From Clostridiales bacterium 1_7_47FAA (GTDB taxonomy: Bacteria; Bacillota; Clostridia; Lachnospirales; Lachnospiraceae), in assembly GCA_000155435.1 (NCBI GenBank), contig DS990260.1, positions 154,606 through 218,605 on the forward strand: 64,000 bases of DNA. The letters run 5' to 3'. A program made the translations under genes and the position numbers. The notes beneath the pieces are model-generated. The model searched no databases, had not been told where the DNA came from, and worked only from the letters and a program-made list of their open reading frames with translations. This document shows positions 51,375 through 59,499 of the stretch, piece after piece. Position 1 is the first letter of the stretch, and every line of letters starts with the position of its first letter.

Positions 51375-53156
51375 TCCCTGAAGGAATGCTATGATTCGGA
51401 TAAGGACAAATATCTGTTCCGCAATACCTTCGTGGTCCTGGAGCGCCTGGAGCTGAACATCGAGGCCTATAAGACCGGCGAGGATGGCGACAAAGGGCGG
51501 CCTGTCTCCGGCGGCGACATCGCCATGAACATCATAGAGCTGACGCGGAGCAATGTGTGGGAATCCATGGTGGAGATTGCAGTCCGCACCTATTTCGACG
51601 AACATTTCCCGGCAAAGGTGGATACCGGGACCACCGTGGAGGAAAAACTGGATATAGAAGCTGAACCGCCCAAGGTGGACCGCCCCGACCTGGTAAGGGA
51701 CGCAAGCGGCACTGTCCGGGATGACGGCCTTGTCTATGGGCGCAACGTGGACTTAAAAGAGCTCGGGATTGACAGCAAAAACCCCCTGGCCGGACACTAC
51801 ATGGGCGTGGACATGACCAAGGCCCCGGACCCGAAGATGTCCGATATCAGCATGGACGTCTGGAAAACCGGCCGTGGCGTCACGGATACCGTGACCATTG
51901 ACGGTGAGGCAAGCACCCTGCGCATCCCGGATATCCGGCTGGTGGAATTCAACGATGACCACTATCTCGTAGACCCCTTCGGCAAGGTGGTAGCCAGCGA
52001 TGTTGACCCCACGGAAAAAGAGCCCACAAACTACTTCAGGAGCCTTGATATCTCCAGCTTCCGGTATAATACGCCCATGGTTGAGGCCGCTGCCCAGGGC
52101 AAAGGCATTACTGTAGAGGAATACAAGGAACTGGTTTCGGATAAGGTCAAGGCGGATTTCACGGAACGCACCCTGGCAGGTTTTGACGCGCATGCGGCAT
52201 ACCTGAAGGACCAGATACCTGATATCAAAGGAACCATTGAAGCGTATACAGAAAAAATCGAAGCCCTCTCTGCAAAGGAAGAAGAACTGAAGGCCGGCAT
52301 TGAGCGCATTGACAGCCTCCCGGCCGAATCCATGACCCCAAAGGATGTCAGCACCCGGGAATCGTACGAAAAGAACCTGGTGGACATTGTGGAGGCAAAG
52401 GAACAACTGGCCTCTGCCGTTGAAAAAATGGACGCCCGGGCCGAAAAGCTGGAGGCTACCATTGAGGGATACTCACAGGCGAAGGCCGTCTGTTCCTCAG
52501 GGGCCACGGATGTGGACTCCTCCCTGGCCGTCGTGCTCCGGGCAGACATGGATGCCGGCGGCCGGACCGGCAACGAGGATTATGGCCTAAGCGTAGAGGA
52601 TATTGAGAAAATCAGCAGCGCCCTCTCCTCCCTGGAAGCCGGAGCCCCGGATGATGTAGAGGTCAAACCAGAGGACTTGGAAGCCAATCCGGACAGCCAG
52701 GAGGATAACGTGGGCACCCAAGAGGATAAGCCTCTGGATTTAGACACCGGCGCCGCCGATATGGAATCTTCCAGGGAACCAGATGCCCAAACTGCCCAGG
52801 CTGACACAGACGCACAGGTAATTGCTGATACCGAAAAAATAGATACACAGACGGAACCTGATATTGAGGATGAAGATATCGGCATAGAACTTCCCCCGTC
52901 CCCCTTTGATGAGGAAATCATTGAGGAAGCACAGGGCTATCCCTATGTTGACATAGATACTTATCAGGATGAGGTCCTGGGGCCGGATGAGGATTATATC
53001 TCTGCTGATATGGACGCCTATAAGCCGCTCCCCTACGATGGTCCTACGCCCGTGACTGAGGAAGACTGGAAATCCGCACAGCTGGAACATATTCAGGAAT
53101 CCATCTATGGACTCCAGACAGAGGGCTATTACCAGAAAATGAAACATCACCAATGA
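51375..53156 (+). pseudogene. Long acidic backbone protein, part 2
   Basis: The in-frame continuation after the amber codon: LFRNTFVVLERLELNIEAYK, SGGDIAMNIIELTRSNVWES, then a globular middle (PDIRLVEFNDDHYLVDPFGK), a coiled-coil stretch (about 52200-52480) and acidic repeats rich in Asp/Glu/Pro. An internal ATG at 51432 has no ribosome binding site. It ends at TGA 53154-53156, where removing one A from ATGAAACATC would restore NITNDIQDLGYQEFDLQPDW and join part 3. Function unknown; the composition recalls large acidic proteins of conjugative elements. Confidence 0.78.
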
Positions 53157-54441
53157 TATCCAGGACCTTGGGTATCAGGAATTCGACCTGCAGCCGGACT
53201 GGCTCTATGAAAACCTTGGGGACGATGTGGCGGATGTCCTGGCTGACTATAACGGGATGAAGGCAACCATTGAATCCATTGACCAGCGCATGGAGACGAC
53301 CGACACTTATTTAGCGCTCCTGAGTAACCCGGATGTCAGCGACGACGATAAGCTGGCAGCCTTTGACCGTATGGCCGGGAAGATGGGATTCACAGAGGAA
53401 ATGCTGGAAACCGTGTACATCAGCCGGCCGGAAGAAACCCCGGATGTGGATATCCAGACAGATGATAATGTGGATACACACGAACCTGACGCCATAGCTG
53501 CAGACGACATACCGGATATGGCAGGAACAGTACCGGATTCACCCCCTGATGAAGATGACGCCGTCATTGTGGCCTCTGAGGAGGAATCTGTGGGTTATGA
53601 GGAAATCCGGGAAGCCCTGGACCGGTTCATTGACCAGGGGCCTGATGGCACGTTCTCCCTGAAGGAAGATTTCCTGGACAAATATGCAGGGGAAATCCCG
53701 GAACAGGACTTCTTCTCCGCCTTTGCCGATAAGGTCAAGGAGATTGAGGATGAGGCAAAGGACGAGGATAAGGATGTAGACGCCAATGCCATTGAGCGCC
53801 TGGCCGATGCCTTCAGCGACATTGAAGACGCCGCCATCAGCAGCATAACTTACCAGGCGGAACATCTGGTGGACCTGGTGGAAGCCATCTGTGAGGGAGA
53901 TTGGGATTTCGTGGGGAACATGCTCATGGACAGCTACTTTGACAAAATCGAATCCCAGCTCTCCCCCATTGAGCATGTAGCAGATTACCTGAATGACAGG
54001 TTTGACCCTGAATGGCAGGCAGATTCCGAGGCCATCAAAGAGTCTATCTGTGAACGCCTGGAGGGGATATCCAATGATTCCTTTGTGGACCGTATCTGCG
54101 ACATCGCGGAAACCCTGAGCGACATCTTCCATGGGTTTGACGTCACCCTTGCCCAAATCGGCGAATCCTACGCTGGCCAGGATGTTGACCGCTTTGAGAC
54201 GGAACCCCAGGACATTGAGATTCCTGAAGCAGACAATGCGGTTGACCAGCATATCAGCGATGCGGCGCCGGATATCCAAACCAGCCTGGATATGGAAACT
54301 GACGACTTTGATATGGACATGGAGCTTTCCTCCCAGGTCGAGAGCCTGAGGGACTTCTTCGCTGACGTGGAAGGCATCACAGCCGGGGCAGAATCCGCCA
54401 CCACGGCCGAGGAGCTGGAAGCTGCTATTGCCGCCGTATAG
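53157..54441 (+). pseudogene. Long acidic backbone protein, part 3
   Basis: The +1-shifted continuation TNDIQDLGYQEFDLQPDWLY, then AEHLVDLVEAICEGDWDFVG and ending SATTAEELEAAIAAV. Highly acidic with alternating Asp-rich linkers and small helical blocks. If the amber and frameshift were absent the whole gene would encode about 1160 residues. Part of this section is duplicated, with deletions, at 36267-36712. Confidence 0.78.
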
Positions 54442-54454
54442 GAAGGAGGACAAC

Positions 54455-54798
54455 ATGGTCACAGGATATACCGTCACACTCTTCACTCTGCTCCTGCTGG
54501 GCTGCCTCATCGGGATTGCTGCTGGTTTCCACATGGCGTACACGGTGCCGATACGGATGGCCCGGCGGACCGGAAGCCTCCTGGGGTCATCAAACGCCGC
54601 TCGCGTAAAGAGCTCAAACCTAAGCGCCCCAGGAAAACCGGCAGGAAGCTGCACAGCAAAATCCACAGGCAGGAAGGAGAATCCTTTTCCGAGTTCCGCT
54701 GCCATGAGACCTCCCAGGACCATGAGGAAACGGTCTCAAAGGCCATGGGCAGCCAGGACGACTCCTACAGCTACATAGCCAATCATACGCAAACATAA
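54455..54798 (+). pseudogene. Small membrane protein gene with frameshift (backbone)
   Basis: MVTGYTVTLFTLLLLGCLIG (TM) starts behind AGGAAGGAGG. Near 54563 the frame shifts: the conserved end KRRSRKELKPKRPRKTGRKL ... SQDDSYSYIANHTQT to TAA 54798 is in another frame. The same end is open in the copy at 36936, which supports it as genuine coding. One extra G in CCCGGCGG would restore a 114-residue protein with an N-terminal TM and a basic tail. Confidence 0.72.
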
Positions 54799-54848
54799 AG
54801 CAACAGGCTGCTCTCCTATCAACATGAGGGCAGCCTATTGCTTTTTTC
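54799..54848 (+). terminator. Conserved array terminator, copy 5
   Basis: CAACAGGCTGC...GGCAGCCTATTG followed by CTTTTTTC. Confidence 0.88.
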
Positions 54849-54889
54849 ATATCCCACTGTCAAAGTCTTTGTTCTGTGGTGGGATGACA

Positions 54890-54918
54890 TGGACGAAATA
54901 TCCGTATTATGGTAGAAT
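54890..54918 (+). promoter_or_regulatory. Conserved plus-type array promoter, copy 8
   Basis: TGGACG, 17 bp, TAGAAT; the leader 54926-55012 matches that after copy 5. Confidence 0.82.
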
Positions 54919-55018
54919 GAACTTAATATAAGAACCTGTTTCTGATGGTTCAAAACGGAATCGACATCATTGCGTTGGATACCTGCCAGCACAAATCGGA
55001 ATTTGAGAGGAGAACAAA

Positions 55019-55228
55019 ATGCCTTATATTACAGTGGAAAGTGGAGCTTTATCTGATGAACAAAAGGAACAGTTGATAAAGCGTTTAACAGAGGTATCTT
55101 CTGAAATCATGAAAGTACCAAAAGAATTTTTTACAATTACCATTAAAGAATTACCAGATAAAAATTTTGGCATTGGCGGTAAAACGATTGATAAAGTAAA
55201 GGCTGAATATATGCAGACGCATAAGTAA
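55019..55228 (+). CDS. 4-oxalocrotonate tautomerase family protein
   Basis: 69 residues: after Met removal the catalytic Pro-1 begins PYITVESGALSDEQKEQLIK, with EFFTITIKELPDKNFGIGGK typical of the family. Forms small oligomers and tautomerises keto-enol substrates. First gene after promoter copy 8; ribosome binding site GAGAGGAG. Confidence 0.88.
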   Translation: MPYITVESGALSDEQKEQLIKRLTEVSSEIMKVPKEFFTITIKELPDKNFGIGGKTIDKVKAEYMQTHK

Positions 55229-55280
55229 CTTCCCATTTATCGGGGAGTTGAACAGAGAGAAAAATCGGTATTGAAGGAGA
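55226..55280 (+). repeat. Intercassette element
   Basis: TAACTTCCCATTTATCGGGG, AGTTGAACAGAGAGAAAA, ATCGGTATTGAAGGAG. It starts with the tautomerase stop codon. Confidence 0.75.
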
Positions 55281-55288
55281 AATACAAA

Positions 55289-55768
55289 ATGTATATTGAA
55301 AAATACTGGGGTAATTATATCGGGGGTACGGATGACAGCCTAACATTGCTGGATTATTTAATTGATAAACAGAAAGCCGAAATACCTCTCAGCGAAATAT
55401 TTGCGGACACTGGCTTAGATAAGCTAAACTGGAACTTTCACACAACAGACGTAGAACTTGAGTACAAAGGCCATGACGGCAGAGCACATGAGTTTGACTT
55501 TGCTATTGATTTGTTTACTGATTTGGCAGCCCTAATGCTGGAGTGCTCTATGAATGGCAGCGTGTCTTTGGGGGAACTATTGAATGATGAGAATGGCAAT
55601 ATTGTCCGTATTACTTTCACCCAAGAAGAAAAAAAAGCTATAAACAAGGCACTGGCTGACTTTGCTAAAGACCCGCTGACTTATGACCTCCATGAGATGG
55701 TACCGGACGAGGATATGCAAGAAATGGCACAGGACTGTGAAAGTCTCCGTAAAGAACTGTGTGAATAA
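55289..55768 (+). CDS. Imm51-like immunity protein
   Basis: 159 residues: MYIEKYWGNYIGGTDDSLTL, EFDFAIDLFTDLAALMLECS, NGSVSLGELLND, NKALADFAKDPLTYDLHEMV. This matches, from memory, the immunity protein 51 family found beside polymorphic toxins. The start at 55289 follows GAAGGAG. No cognate toxin is nearby. Confidence 0.75.
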   Translation: MYIEKYWGNYIGGTDDSLTLLDYLIDKQKAEIPLSEIFADTGLDKLNWNFHTTDVELEYKGHDGRAHEFDFAIDLFTDLAALMLECSMNGSVSLGELLNDENGNIVRITFTQEEKKAINKALADFAKDPLTYDLHEMVPDEDMQEMAQDCESLRKELCE

Positions 55769-55779
55769 TTCTCCGTTTC

Positions 55780-55810
55780 AACTTCCAGTTTGTCAAGGAG
55801 CTAAGTAGAA
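55780..55810 (+). repeat. Intercassette element, broken at its right half
   Basis: AACTTCCAGTTTGTCAAGG, AGCTAAGTAGAA, then an abrupt join to a truncated gene at 55811; the AATCGGAATTTGA half is absent. Confidence 0.68.
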
Positions 55811-56080
55811 CGATTACCGGAACAGCCCATTTTTTATCCTGTCCTGAATAAACAGTACGCAATAGAGATTGCTTCCGGCTGGAATGTGAAATATAACGAG
55901 GACCACAGAGGTTATGTCACAAAGTTTGAGGTAGACGACCAATATTGCAGACAGTTTGAAGTCCATCAGGTCGGGGGCGCGCAACATAAGGAGTTATGGG
56001 TCCCAGCCGAAAAGCTAGATGAATTTAATGAGCATATTATTGGGGAAATACATATTATTAAAGAATTTCCAGATAAATAG
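55811..56080 (+). pseudogene. 5'-truncated crystallin J1-like gene
   Basis: The frame starts at RLPEQPIFYPVLNKQYAIEI and runs to HIIKEFPDK, matching 33310-33651 from its residue 26 onward. The first about 25 codons are missing and were replaced by the intercassette element. An internal GTG at 55886 lacks a good ribosome binding site. Confidence 0.85.
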
Positions 56081-56127
56081 CACCTTATCGTGTTGACTGG
56101 CAGCCGAAAAATATGGTGGATAAAATG

Positions 56128-56433
56128 ACCAATTACACATTTGAGGATATAAAGGGATTGTTACTAATAAGCATCCAAGAGTATGGTTTTGAATCAGAAT
56201 TACGCTTATGCTTTCATGACAACCCGAATGAATACATGATTATAATTTATGATGACCATTGCTCTTTCCAACGATGCGGCAATCCAAAAAAAGCAAGCGG
56301 CGAATATAATTATGAATCATTGGATGAGCTGTATAAAGCCCAACAGGTTGATGGGATTGTTTTAGAAAGGGACTGGGGAAAGATTAAGGACTTAGAGTGT
56401 ACCGATTTTGACATATTGGACCTATGGGACTAA
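56128..56433 (+). CDS. Hypothetical immunity-like protein
   Basis: 101 residues: MTNYTFEDIKGLLLISIQEY, DNPNEYMIIIYDDHCSFQRC, and an acidic end. Not recognised. ATG 56128 follows GGTGG; 56113 is an alternative. Confidence 0.62.
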   Translation, partial: TNYTFEDIKGLLLISIQEYGFESELRLCFHDNPNEYMIIIYDDHCSFQRCGNPKKASGEYNYESLDELYKAQQVDGIVLERDWGKIKDLECTDFDILDLWD

Positions 56434-56508
56434 TGGCGGATTGGACACCCTCTCCCCTCTCTGCCGGATGTGAATGAAATAGAATTTATCAGGAGATGAA
56501 AATAAGCC

Positions 56509-57006
56509 ATGGAAAAATATGTCCCTTTTTCAGAAGTCAGCATTGTACTAGAGCAATTAAAACACGCCCCCTTTCTCTGCAAACTGGAGGAAGCAGATGA
56601 TAATGAACTGCACATCACCATCATGAGCGCCACAACAGGTGGCTGCGCAGACGTGCATGAAGTCTGTGAAAACACAGCTTTAGAACAAATACTGTCCCAC
56701 TGCAAACCAATCGAAGCCAACCCAGAACAGAGTTTTGAAATCATTTTTGAAAATTACATCCTGTATCAAGTGCGCAATGAATCATTCTGTTCCTATGATG
56801 CGGATGAAATACGTTCGGGAAAATTCATGATTGTTTTTGAAAAGTCGAAATTACTGGATTATCTTATGGTTTCAACGGACGCCTGCCAGCTTGACGATGG
56901 GATGTTCTATCCCGGAGAATGGAAGCATTACGGCATATACACGCAAAGCCACATAATTGATGTGGTAGCGTTGGATGAGCCTAAGGTGTTTTGCAGGGTT
57001 CAATAG
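56509..57006 (+). CDS. Hypothetical immunity-like protein
   Basis: 165 acidic residues: MEKYVPFSEVSIVLEQLKHA, TGGCADVHEVCENTALEQIL, GEWKHYGIYTQSHIIDVVAL. The central strand pattern resembles small immunity proteins but I cannot name the family. AGGAG lies 14 nt before ATG. Confidence 0.65.
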   Translation: MEKYVPFSEVSIVLEQLKHAPFLCKLEEADDNELHITIMSATTGGCADVHEVCENTALEQILSHCKPIEANPEQSFEIIFENYILYQVRNESFCSYDADEIRSGKFMIVFEKSKLLDYLMVSTDACQLDDGMFYPGEWKHYGIYTQSHIIDVVALDEPKVFCRVQ

Positions 57007-57068
57007 CCTGTCGCACGTAGATACCCTTACCACAAAGTAGCGGCTAAAACATAAAAAAGAGGTAATAT

Positions 57069-57470
57069 ATGAATAGAAAGCTTGTAAAATTACTTATCGC
57101 CATTACCAGCGCTTTTCTCTGTCTTACAGGTTGCAGAAGAAACACGGCTGAACCGATTATTCTTCCCACTGTTGATGATATCTGCTCCATAAATATCGAA
57201 CTGATTGATGGGAGGCAGATGTCTTACGAAAATTCCGAAAGCATCAAACAGATTATTTCAGCCATCTCCATAGGAAAAGCAACCAACAAGGAATCCGTGC
57301 AGGATTTTCCGTCAGAAGATGAATATGGAACGATAAACATAGAAAGTAATGATGGGACAACCACTGTTTTTTATTATGTTAATAGCGGAAAATACTTTGT
57401 GGAACAGCCATATCAAGGTATTTACGAAGCAGTGGGCAACCTTGAAAATTCCCTCATAAATGTCAAATAA
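57069..57470 (+). CDS. Small lipoprotein, DUF5301-like
   Basis: 133 residues with signal peptide and lipobox LTGC (Cys at residue 22), then IILPTVDDICSINIELIDGR and FPSEDEYGTINIESNDGTTT. Anchored outside the membrane. The domain recalls DUF5301; this is from memory. AGAGG precedes the start. Confidence 0.7.
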   Translation: MNRKLVKLLIAITSAFLCLTGCRRNTAEPIILPTVDDICSINIELIDGRQMSYENSESIKQIISAISIGKATNKESVQDFPSEDEYGTINIESNDGTTTVFYYVNSGKYFVEQPYQGIYEAVGNLENSLINVK

Positions 57471-57548
57471 CAGGAATATACAATGGATACTGCTTTCTGA
57501 CTGGTAAATTCCATAAAGAAATCTATATCGCTTTAAAAAGGAGCTCTT

Positions 57549-57980
57549 ATGCTATTTCTGCTGATATTGACTGACCCGGAATTATCTTATGATAATTACT
57601 CAGAGGATTTTTATATTGGCCTATTTGAAACTGAACAACAGGCTGAGGATACTGCCCAGCATTATCTTAAAAATATAAAAGGGTTCTGCGATTTCCCCTG
57701 TACATACCGTATCGCGAAGAAGAACGTTATTGGCGATTTTAACAGCAGGATATTTGATTTCCTATGGACTGTTCAAGGGTGGAACACAAATGAAGACCTA
57801 GATGAGATAGACATAATCGAAAGCCCATGCTTCCTCACAGAAAAACAAGCAGACGCTGAGCTTCTGGTCATGAAAAAGAAATACCAACGGGCAGAATGGA
57901 CTGTAACCAGATGGAAATTAGGCGCATTGAAATGGCATGATGGATTTGTCAGAATGATTTATGGTGAGCCTGTAAACTAA
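57549..57980 (+). CDS. Immunity-like protein, paralogue of 29712-30143
   Basis: 143 residues, alignable without gaps to 29712-30143 (shared blocks ELSYDN-SEDF, FCDFPCTYRI, QGWN-NE-LDEIDII, KYQRAEW). Divergence is spread over the whole length, so it is an old duplication or two separate acquisitions. AAAAGGAG precedes the start. Confidence 0.7.
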   Translation: MLFLLILTDPELSYDNYSEDFYIGLFETEQQAEDTAQHYLKNIKGFCDFPCTYRIAKKNVIGDFNSRIFDFLWTVQGWNTNEDLDEIDIIESPCFLTEKQADAELLVMKKKYQRAEWTVTRWKLGALKWHDGFVRMIYGEPVN

Positions 57981-58008
57981 TCGTTATATTAAAAGGAGAC
58001 AAAGAACA

Positions 58009-58218
58009 ATGAGCAAATATAATGCCCTATGGGAATATGTACAGAAAAACGGAAGCCAATCTATTAAATTGACTTTTGATGAAATTGCTGATATTGCAGG
58101 CATAGCCATAAACCATTCATTTTTGAAATATAAAAAAGAACTAACGGAGTATGGTTATCAAGTTGGTAAAATATCTATGAAAGAGCAAACGGTCATTTTT
58201 AATAAAGTCGAAGAGTAA
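58009..58218 (+). CDS. Small DUF7662-like protein
   Basis: 69 residues: MSKYNALWEYVQKNGSQSIK, LTFDEIADIAGIAINHSFLK. The N-terminal pattern (YxxLxxYLxxxG, LTFxEI) recalls DUF7662. Strong AAAAGGAG start. Confidence 0.65.
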   Translation: MSKYNALWEYVQKNGSQSIKLTFDEIADIAGIAINHSFLKYKKELTEYGYQVGKISMKEQTVIFNKVEE

Positions 58219-58258
58219 TTTCAGTTTGTCAAACTGGAAAATTGGAATTGATGGAGGC
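58219..58258 (+). repeat. Intercassette element with perfect palindromic head
   Basis: TTTCAGTTTGTCAAACTGGA, AAATTGGAATTGATGGAGG. CAGTTTGTCAAACTG is a perfect inverted repeat with a 3-nt loop. It starts right at the upstream stop codon. Confidence 0.78.
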
Positions 58259-58265
58259 GAGAATA

Positions 58266-58844
58266 ATGAGCAAAGAGTATATAATACCAGCGTGTTCAGG
58301 AATAAAAATTGATGTTCAGCAAGGACAAAATATTACAGTGGTTGACATTGAGGGCGGTCAAGTGGTTGATTTTTTTGCAGAAGTGACAGATAAACCGAAT
58401 GAATTTCTTTCAACTGGAGTGACGATTGACTGTAATGAATCTTTGAAATTAAAAATTGGGGATACTATTTATACAAACTTATATACACCTATGATGGAAG
58501 TCCTTTCTGATGATGTTGGCGAACATGATTTATTACACCCATGTTGCCGACCAGAAATGTATGATTATTTCTACCATAATGGTAAAGGACATCGAAACTG
58601 TTTCGATAATATCAATAATGCCCTTAAAGAACAACGGCCAATTATTACACCTGTCAATCTATTTATGCACACGAAAATCAATACTAACGGCAATATCTCA
58701 GTAGAGAAGCCTATTTCTGAAGCTGGAGATAAAATTATATTAAAAGCATTGTTGAATATCACATTGGGAATTGCTGCTTGCAGTGTTTCTGAAAGCCAAT
58801 GCAATAGTGGCAAATGTTCATCTGTAAAAGTAATCATTGACTAA
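58266..58844 (+). CDS. DUF1989 (urea carboxylase-associated) family protein
   Basis: 192 residues: EYIIPACSGIKIDVQQGQNI, VVDIEGGQVVDFFAEVTDKP, GDTIYTNLYTPMMEVLSDDV, GEHDLLHPCCRPEMYDYF. The DIEGGQVVDF and HDLL motifs are typical of DUF1989, a cupin-like family next to urea-carboxylase or aminotransferase genes. Here it stands alone. GATGGAGG precedes ATG 58266. Confidence 0.85.
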   Translation: MSKEYIIPACSGIKIDVQQGQNITVVDIEGGQVVDFFAEVTDKPNEFLSTGVTIDCNESLKLKIGDTIYTNLYTPMMEVLSDDVGEHDLLHPCCRPEMYDYFYHNGKGHRNCFDNINNALKEQRPIITPVNLFMHTKINTNGNISVEKPISEAGDKIILKALLNITLGIAACSVSESQCNSGKCSSVKVIID

Positions 58845-58996
58845 CGCAAATTTCCATTTGCAAGCTGACGATTTAAACATAAGGAGAATAGAATCCTAAA
58901 TGAAAACTATATATAACTGAACGGGTTAATAATATTTTATTTTGCAAACGGTAGAGTGAAGTAAAGGACAAATCGGGATTACAAGGAGATTAAATA

Positions 58997-59416
58997 GTGA
59001 ATTTCATTGATAGGGCATTTAAACAAAATTTATCAGGCGATGACTTCTTACAGGCTATGGCAGATATTTATTCAGAGCCAGAAGTTTATAGAATTTTAAA
59101 CCAATATCCACCCTTTGTAGCAGATGTGATTTCGATTATTGATTATGATACCGCTTTACAGATGGATGGATTAGACGATATTATAAGCGGCAATTTAAGT
59201 AGCAGGTATGCAGAAATCCTAAATGCGCTTAAACAATGTGGTGCCGAACAGGAAGCTGATATCTTAAAGCACGCGAAGGAATTATACGATTCAGACGAAG
59301 ATGGTTACAATGAGGAATACGATAACCTGAATAGCCAGATTGCCTTACATAATGATTATAATGGATTTTGGGACATTGTCCGGGCATATATTGATAAAAA
59401 TTTGAATTTAATCTAA
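58997..59416 (+). CDS. DMP19-like (DUF4375) protein
   Basis: 139 acidic helical residues: NLSGDDFLQAMADIYSEPEV, AEILNALKQCGAEQEADILK, DEDGYNEEYDNLNSQIALHN. The pattern fits the DMP19/DUF4375 group, including a DNA-mimic protein and many immunity-cluster proteins. GTG start behind AAGGAG. Last cassette of the array. Confidence 0.65.
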   Translation: MNFIDRAFKQNLSGDDFLQAMADIYSEPEVYRILNQYPPFVADVISIIDYDTALQMDGLDDIISGNLSSRYAEILNALKQCGAEQEADILKHAKELYDSDEDGYNEEYDNLNSQIALHNDYNGFWDIVRAYIDKNLNLI

Positions 59417-59499
59417 TCTGCACAGGTAGGTCCTTTCCATCCTGTAAAAGGGCCGCCGCCCTCATCCTGACATACTGGATGAAAGGCGGTGATTTTTTT

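Larger units (their letters stand above)
25851..59416. other. Large modular array of immunity-like and accessory gene cassettes
   Basis: About 33.5 kb of small genes on both strands, visibly more AT-rich than the flanks, organised by repeated promoters (eight plus-type, five minus-type), five near-identical plus-strand terminators and a recurrent intercassette element. Three copies of a GC-richer backbone with SSB-like and Rad50-like genes are interspersed, two of them eroded. The left edge is placed at the first cassette terminator and the right edge at the last immunity-like gene before the transposon-associated genes. Both edges are estimates. Confidence 0.75.

Noticed and set aside
53539-54723. 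394-residue minus-strand frame over the long acidic gene
   Set aside because: The plus frame is preserved in the duplicated copy and carries the ribosome binding site; the minus frame is a by-product of biased codon use.
34271-58258. Classical integron with attC sites
   Set aside because: No integron integrase is visible and the junction elements lack the paired GTTRRRY core sites of attC; genes also lie on both strands with their own promoters.
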